Positions 56,757-64,000 of a DNA stretch of 64,000 bases are shown here, in pieces (positions within the stretch are counted from its first letter, which is position 1; each line of letters begins with the position of its first letter). Under the pieces are notes generated by a model that was not told the origin of the DNA, did no database searches, and saw only the letters and a list, made by a program, of their open reading frames with translations. The DNA is from DASTFY01 sp963813375. Lineage in GTDB: Bacteria; Actinomycetota; Acidimicrobiia; Acidimicrobiales; Ilumatobacteraceae. Position numbers and translations under genes: made by a program. The DNA is taken from the NCBI GenBank assembly GCA_963813375.1, contig CAWEYT010000005.1, forward strand, positions 114,187 to 178,186, read 5' to 3'.

Positions 56757-57997
56757 ATGGAGCTGAGCTACCCGCCCGAAGCCGAAGCCTTCCGCAAGGA
56801 GATCAGGTCCTGGCTGGAGGAGAACCTCCCGGACGGCTGGTTCGACCCGGGCGTTCGAGCTGACGCGCGGCGGAGCGCCGGGCCTTCAACGAGGAGTGGC
56901 CCAAGCGCCTGTACGAGGGCGGCTGGATCTGCGCCAGCTGGCCCGAGGAGTACGGCGGCAAGAACCTGTCGATCATGGAGAACGTCGTGCTGGCCGAGGA
57001 GTTCGCCCGGGCCAAGGCGCCGCTGCGAGCCGACTTCTTCGGCGACACCCTGGTCGGCCCGACGATCCTGCAATGGGGCACCGAGGAGCAGAAGAAGGAG
57101 TTCCTGCCCAAGATCCTGCGGGGCGAGATGCGCTGGTGCCAGGGCTTCAGCGAGCCGGACAGCGGCTCGGACCTGGCCAGCCTCAAGACGCACGGCCGTG
57201 CTCGACGGCGACCAGTGGGTCATCAGCGGCCAGAAGGTCTGGACGACCCAGGCGCAGTACGCGGACTACATCTTCCTGCTGGCCCGCACGGATCCCGACG
57301 CCGCCAAGCACCACGGCATCTCGTACCTGCTCGTCCCGATGCAGCAGCCGGGGATCGAGGTGCGGCCGATCACCCAGCCCGACGGCACGGCCGAGTTCAA
57401 CGAGGTCTTCTTCGACGGCGCCCGCTGCCCGAAGGACAACGTGGTCGGCGGCGTCAACAACGGCTGGGTGGTGGCCAACACGACCCTGGCCACGAGCGCG
57501 GCATGTCCGCCACGACCGGTTACCGGCGGTTCGAGGAGGAGTTCGACCTCATGGTCGACGCCGCCCGGCCAGCGGGGCCGATCGACGGACCCGGTGCTGC
57601 GCCAGGCGCTGACCGCCTACTACACGAAGATCCAGATCCTGCGCATCAACGGGCTCCGCAGCCTGAGCGCCGCCGTGCAGGGGCGCAAGGACCCGGGCGT
57701 CGCCGCCCTCGGCGCCACGAACAAGATGTTCTGGTCGGAGATGCACCGCGACGCCATGGAGGTGGCGCTGGACATCTACGGCGCGGAGGCGCTGCTGTCG
57801 ACGGTCGGGCCGGAGAGCGCTCCTGGCCCGGCAACCAGCGCCACCGTGGCCGTGACGCGTACCCGGTCAGCCCGATGGTCTCGGCGTTCTTCTTCTCCCG
57901 TTCCGAGACGATCTGGGGTGGCACGGCCGAGATCCAGCGCAACATCGTGGGTGAGCGGGTCCTCGGCCTCCCCCGCGAGCCCAAGCCCGCCACCTGA
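56757..57997 (+). CDS. acyl-CoA dehydrogenase (five frame changes)
   Basis: Fragments join into one ACAD of about 410 residues. The N-terminal domain is MELSYPPEAEAFRKEIRSWL. The middle domain has MRWCQGFSEPDSGSDLASLK and DGDQWVISGQKVWTTQAQYA. The C-terminal domain has RSETIWGGTAEIQRNIVGER with a typical FAD-binding end. It oxidises an acyl-CoA and would donate electrons to EtfBA. The catalytic glutamate position cannot be fixed across the frame changes (near 56850, 56870, 57197, 57500, 57575 and 57825). Confidence 0.85.
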
Positions 57998-58086
57998 CGC
58001 AGCTCCGCCGGCCGGGGAGGGAGCCATTCACGCGGCCGTCATAGAGTGCGAACACCCATGACACCGTGCCCGGCTAGCCAGCGAGC

Positions 58087-59570
<1,484 letters not shown>

Positions 59571-59571
59571 G

Positions 59572-60546
59572 ATGCTGCTGTCCCGGGTGGCCGAGAACCT
59601 CTACTGGGCCGCCCGCTACCTGGAACGGGCCGAGGACACGGCCCGCATCGTCCGTAGCTACACCGAGGCGATCGGTGGACCTGCCGCATGTCCGTGGGAA
59701 CGTCGTGGGAGCCGCTGCTCGCCGTCACCGGCAGCGCGATCCACGTTCGACCTCGCAGCACGACGCGGACGGACGAGGCGGCCATCGTGCGCTTCCTGGT
59801 GGCCGACGACGCCCATTCGGGCAGCGTCGTCATGGGCATCAGCCAGGCGCGGGAGAACCTCCGCTCGACGCGCGAGGTCATGCCCCGCGACGGCTGGAGG
59901 GTCGTCAACGACCTCTACCTGTACGTGCGCGGCCCACCGCTACCGACGGCGTCGGCCGCCGCAGCCGCGGCGCGGTTCCTGGAGCGGGTCGTGGCCGACG
60001 CCCGGCGTCTGGACGGCATCCTGGCGGCGACGATGAGCCGCGACGCGGCGTACGAGTTCCTGCGCCTCGGCCAGGCCGATCGAGCGCGCCGACATGACCA
60101 CCCGGGTGCTCGGCGTCGCGGGCGGCGGCCCTGCATGGCGGCCACCGACGGCGCGGAGGAGCACGCCGAGGTCCAGTGGATGAGCATGCTGGCGTCGCTC
60201 TCGGCGCGGCAGATGTACCACCGGAGCACCCGGGAAGCGGTCAACGGACCGGCGGTGGTCCGGTTCCTCCTGCTCGACGAGATGTTCCCCCGCTCGGTCC
60301 TGGCCTGCCTCCGCCGCGTGGCGGCCGGTCTCGGCCAGCTCCCGCGCGGGGACGAGGTCCTCCCGGCTGTCGCAGGTGTCGAGGCGGAGCTGCTGCTCGT
60401 CGATCCGGCCGAGATCGACGGCAAGTCGCTCGATGCGGCCATGGACGCGGTGCAGCTCGCGCTGGCCGTCGCTGCACGACCGCTTCGCCTCGACGTATCT
60501 GCGCAGCCCGGTGTCCCACCAACAGCAACAGCAGCAGCAGGGCTGA
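59572..60546 (+). CDS. alpha-E domain protein (frameshifted)
   Basis: ATG 59572 gives MLLSRVAENLYWAARYLERA, the hallmark N-terminus of alpha-E helical proteins. The sequence runs EDTARIVRSYTEAI, FLVADDAHSGSVVMGISQAR, ENLRSTREVMPRDGWRVVND and RDAAYEFLRLGQAIERADMT, and ends in a poly-Q tail before TGA 60544-60546. It is an all-helical partner of the ATP-grasp protein, of unknown biochemical role. Frame changes fall near 59680, 59740, 59930 and later. Confidence 0.82.
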
Positions 60547-60559
60547 CCGCGGACAGCCG

Positions 60560-63085
60560 ATGGACCCCCTCCTCGCCTCCGTGCTCTTCGGGTACGCGCC
60601 CTCGCCGTCCCGCTTCGACGAAGCGGTCGACGAATCGGGCGCGGTCCGGCCGATCTGGCGCAACCTCGTCGCCACGCTCTCGCGGGCCGGGAGGCGCCGA
60701 GATCGAGCAACGGCGGCGACAGGCCGATCGCCTCATCGCCGCGTCGGGTGCGAGCTACCTGGTGCACGACGAGGCCGATGCCAGCCGGCCGTGGCGGCTC
60801 GATCCCGTGCCGGTCGTGCTGACCGCGGACGAATGGCGGCCGCTCGCCGAGGCGATCGTGGAGCGGGCCGTGCTCCTCGACGCCGTGCTGGCGGACCTCT
60901 ACGGCCCGCGGACGCTCCTGCGGGGCGTGATCCCGCCCGAGGCCGCGCTCGGATCACCGCAGTACGAGTGGCCGGTGCTGACCAACCGGCCGCCGCCGTC
61001 ACGGTGGCTGACGGTCTATGCCGCCGACCTCGTGCGCACCGGCGACGGGCAGTGGAAGGTGCTGCGCGACCTCACCGATGCGCCCTCCGGAGCGGGGTAC
61101 GCACTCCTCAATCGCACCGTGCTCTCGCGGCTGTTCCCGGACGAGCACCGCGAGCTGGCCGTGCTCCGGCTCTCGGACTTCTTCGTGGCGCTACGGGCGG
61201 CACTCGCCGCGCTGGCACCGGAGGACCGATCGGAGCGGCGCACGGTGGTGCTCAGCTCCGGGATCGGCCACCCGAGCTACTTCGAGCACACGTACCTTGC
61301 TGAGCAGCTCGGCTACAACCTGGCCGAGGGCGGCGACCTCACGGTGCGGCACGGGCGCGTTCTGCTGCGATCACTGGGCGGGCTGGAGCCCGTCGACGTG
61401 CTGTTGCGGAGGGTCGAGGGCGCCGTCGCGGATCCGCTGGAGCTGGGCGACGGTGACAGCGGCGGGGTCCCGGGGCTGCTCCACGCCTGCCGCGAGGGAG
61501 GGGTCGCATTGGCCAACCCGCTCGGCTCCGGCGCCGCCGGGGAGCTGGCCCTGCATCCGTTCCTGCCCGCGGCAGCGCAACGCCTCCTCGGCCGGTCGCT
61601 GCGTCTGGCGTCGCTGGAGACGCTCTGGTGCGGGGACGGCGAGCAGCGGGCCGAGGTGCTGGCAGACCTTGATTCGATGGTCGTCCACGAGTCGGGTGCG
61701 GGTGAGCGGGGTCGCGCCGTGTTCGTCGATCAGCTCTCCGATGCCGAGCGCGAAGTGCTCTTGGCGCGCATCGCGGCCGACCCCTGCCGTCACGTTGCAC
61801 AGCGCAAGGTTGAGTTTGCAACAACTCCCATGCTGAGGGACGGGGCGGTCGTGCCGGGGACCGTCGTGCTCCGCGTCCATGCCGTGCTCGGGCCGCAGGG
61901 CCCGGTGGTCCTGCCGGGCGGTCTCGGCCGCGTGCTCGACCCGGCCGTCCCCGTCGTGACGCAGAGCAGCGGCGTGGCCAAGGACGTGTGGGTCGTGGAT
62001 GGTCGGGGAGTGGGAGGCCGGGAACGGGTCCGGCTCGAGCCTCGGATGCCCCAGATCGATCTGCGGGCGTCGTTGCCGACGCGGTCGGCGGAGGCGCTCT
62101 TCTGGCTCGGCCGTCACGCCGAACGGGCCGAGGCCGTGGCCCGCCTGGCCCGGGCGGTCGTGGTGCGGTCCGAGCAGGATCCGGCGCTGTTGGAGCTGGG
62201 CTCCGGCTGGGTCGGGTGGGCGGCCGCGGGTCTGCGGGCCGTGCGCGGCCAGGCTCTGGCGGACGGGCCGGCCGACGCCGACGTCGGCTCGGCGGTCGAT
62301 CGTCTGCCTTTCGATCAGCTGCCTTTCGATCGGCTAGGGGCCGAGGTCCGGGCGGCGCTCTCCGGCCCCGGCGGGCTGATCGAGCAGACGCAGCTCGTGC
62401 GCCGCGCCGCGAGCTCCGTTCGGGAGTTCCTCTCGTCGACGACGTGGGAGGTGCTCGAGAGCCTCGCCGTGGACCCGGATCGGCCCGCCGAGTCGCTGGA
62501 TCGGGTCGTCGTGGCGTTGAGCGCGCTGTCAGGGCTGGCCATGGAGAGCACCGTCCGGGGGCCGTCCTGGCGGCTCCTCGACCTCGGCCGCCGCCTCGAG
62601 CGGGCCGTCGTGCTGCTGGGCGCGGTGGAGTCCATGCTGGGACCCGAGCCCGATCCGCTCACCGGCGCGGCCCGCTACGAGGTGGTGCTGACCGCGCACG
62701 AGAGCCTCGTGGCCTACCGGCGGCGCTACCGGAGCGACGCCCGGGTCGAGGCAGTGCTCGACCTGCTGGTGGCCGACGACACCAACCCGCGGGCGCTGGC
62801 CTTCCAACTCGACCGCATGGCCGAGCACCTCGTCGCCCTGCCCGGGGCCGGAGCCCGGACGCACTTGGAGGACCTGCTCGACACCTCGGCGCGGACTGTG
62901 ATGCGAGCTTCGTGGCACGACGTGGAAGCGGTCGGTACCGGCTCCGTGCTCCGGCCGGCCGGCTGCTGGCCGTCGACCGCCTGGTCCTCGACGCCCGCGG
63001 GCCCCTGCTCGACCTGGCGGACGCGTTCGTCGCCCGCTGGTTCGCCGACCCCACGTCAGCCCGCCGGATGGGGCGGTCGTCGTGA
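60560..63085 (+). CDS. circularly permuted ATP-grasp / alpha-E fusion protein (frameshifts near both ends)
   Basis: ATG 60560 starts MDPLLASVLFGYAPSPSRFD. The frame changes near 60693, then about 2.2 kb is uninterrupted. The ATP-grasp part has WRLDPVPVVLTADEW, VVLSSGIGHPSYFEHTYLAE and VVTQSSGVAKDVWVVDGRG. The fused alpha-E part begins ASLPTRSAEALFWLGRHAER and runs to LDRMAEHLVALPGAGARTHL. A second frame change near 62960 leads to LLAVDRLVLDARGPLLDLAD and the stop at 63085. Two in-frame 15-nt repeats (LPFDQ-LPFDR) lie at about 62308-62337. Total length is about 840 residues, normal for the fusion. Confidence 0.9.
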
Positions 63086-63969
63086 CGCGGTACCGCATCG
63101 AGCACCGCACCACCTATCGGTACGGCGCGCCCATGACCGGAGGTCACAGCGTGGCCCACCTGGTCCCTCGGGCGACGGCCGGCCAGACCGTCGTGAGCTC
63201 GGTCATCCGGTCCGACCCGGAGGCCGACGAGATCGCGACCTGGCTGGACGCCTTCGACAACCTCGTGACGTACCTCGGTGTGCACCATCCCCACGAGCGG
63301 CTGGAGGTGGTGGGGACGAGCGAGGTGGACGTGTCCGCGCCGGAGCTGCCGAGCGAGGTTGACTTCGCCTGGGACGGCGTGCTGCCCCTCCTGCTCGAGG
63401 ATCGATCGGAGGACGGCTTGCTGGCCCGCGCCTGCCGGCTGGGTTCGCCGGCGGTGGAGGTCACGGACATGGTCGCCGCCTATGCCGCGCCCTCGTTCCC
63501 ACCCGGGCGGTCGCTGCTGGCCGCGGTGACCGATCTGACGTCGCGGATCTTCCAGGACTTCACCTTCGATCCGTCGTTCTCGGACGTCGCGACACCCGTC
63601 GACGAGATCCTCGCCCACCGGCGCGGGGTGTGCCAGGACTTCGCCCACCTCGCCATCGGCGGCCTGCGCGCCATGGGCCTCCCGGCCCGCTACGTCAGCG
63701 GCTATCTCGAGACCGAGCCGCCGCCCGGCCAGCCCAAGCTGGTCGGGGCGGACGCCTCCCACGCGTGGTGCGCTACCTATCTCCCGGGCTGGGGATGGCT
63801 GGACCTCGACCCGACCAACGACCAGGTGGCGCCCACCCACCACGTGACCGTGGCCTGGGGCAGGGACTACCGGGACGTGGTGCCGCTCCGCGGGGTGGTG
63901 GTCGGTCCGGCGGCGCGGCAGGAGCTGGCCGTCGCCGTGGACGTCGTACGCCTCGACCCGCCCCCCTGA
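63082..63969 (+). CDS. transglutaminase-like protein of the ATP-grasp/alpha-E cluster
   Basis: The 295-residue protein is intact. The N-terminal beta domain starts TRYRIEHRTTYRYGAPMTGG. The papain-like core has the catalytic cysteine in HRRGVCQDFAHLAIGGLRAM, the histidine in GADASHAWCATYLPGWGWLD, and the aspartate in LDPTNDQ. It may cleave or cross-link the product of the ATP-grasp ligases. GTG 63082 overlaps the fusion gene's stop. A short GC-rich hairpin follows the stop. Confidence 0.93.
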   Translation: MTRYRIEHRTTYRYGAPMTGGHSVAHLVPRATAGQTVVSSVIRSDPEADEIATWLDAFDNLVTYLGVHHPHERLEVVGTSEVDVSAPELPSEVDFAWDGVLPLLLEDRSEDGLLARACRLGSPAVEVTDMVAAYAAPSFPPGRSLLAAVTDLTSRIFQDFTFDPSFSDVATPVDEILAHRRGVCQDFAHLAIGGLRAMGLPARYVSGYLETEPPPGQPKLVGADASHAWCATYLPGWGWLDLDPTNDQVAPTHHVTVAWGRDYRDVVPLRGVVVGPAARQELAVAVDVVRLDPPP

Positions 63970-63978
63970 TCCGGGGGG
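63961..63978 (+). terminator. GC-rich hairpin at the transglutaminase gene end
   Basis: CCCCCC (63961-63966) can pair with GGGGGG across a six-base loop, spanning the stop codon, and is followed by TCCTC. It is a weak candidate for a U-less terminator; the homopolymer may also hide a length error. Confidence 0.3.
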
Positions 63979-64000
63979 GGTCCTCAGGTCGTCGCGCAGA

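Overview
The window is about 70% G+C. It carries genes typical of Actinobacteria: a WhiB regulator, a PdtaS-type kinase beside it, DUF3107, the MSMEG_4193/DUF3090/SCO1664 trio, a class E sortase and paired Get3/ArsA-like ATPases. It also has a cytochrome c maturation System I operon, which most Actinobacteria lack. Together these suggest class Acidimicrobiia or a near relative; this is inferred from gene content, not from a marker gene. I see no rRNA, tRNA, CRISPR array, IS element or plasmid/phage gene.

Layout. 0-0.4 kb: start of a class E sortase (minus). 0.6-7.4 kb: a tightly overlapping ccmABCDEFGHI operon for haem export and c-type cytochrome assembly. 7.4-10 kb: an SPFH membrane protein with a tiny ribbon-helix-helix partner, two small membrane proteins, and a SixA-type phosphatase. 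10-13.1 kb: Fe-S genes (NifS-like cysteine desulfurase, SufR-like regulator, divergent Mrp/ApbC carrier). 13.2-18.5 kb: DUF3107, two tandem ArsA/Get3-like ATPases, PdtaS-like histidine kinase, lytic transglycosylase-like lipoprotein, WhiB with a perfect CRP-type palindrome upstream. 18.6-23.5 kb: glycerophosphodiesterase, lipid kinase, EtfBA, ALO-type flavin oxidase.

23.5-52.2 kb is one large cell-surface polysaccharide locus. It has glycosyltransferases, a Wzx-like flippase, a Wzy-like polymerase, a Wzz-like protein with a degenerate kinase domain, an AlgD-type sugar dehydrogenase, an asparagine-synthase-like amidotransferase, a bi-domain oxidoreductase running in frame into a heparinase-like protein, a deacetylase, a UGM-like flavoprotein, and a WbpB/E/D/I-like set for a diacetamido uronic acid. 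52.2-56.7 kb: SCO1664/DUF3090/MSMEG_4193, a type 5 uracil-DNA glycosylase, TauE and an HSL-type esterase. 56.8-64 kb: an acyl-CoA dehydrogenase, then a coupled set of two circularly permuted ATP-grasp proteins, two alpha-E domains and a transglutaminase, a predicted but uncharacterised peptide-ligation system.

Quality. Many genes are broken by single-base frameshifts while the protein family continues intact in the next frame. They are densest at 32.5-50.6 and 56.8-60.7 kb. Most look like consensus errors, so I give each broken gene one span and note where the frame changes. Separately, short (14-18 bp) tandem duplications recur at stop/start junctions and N-termini of coupled genes; that looks real.
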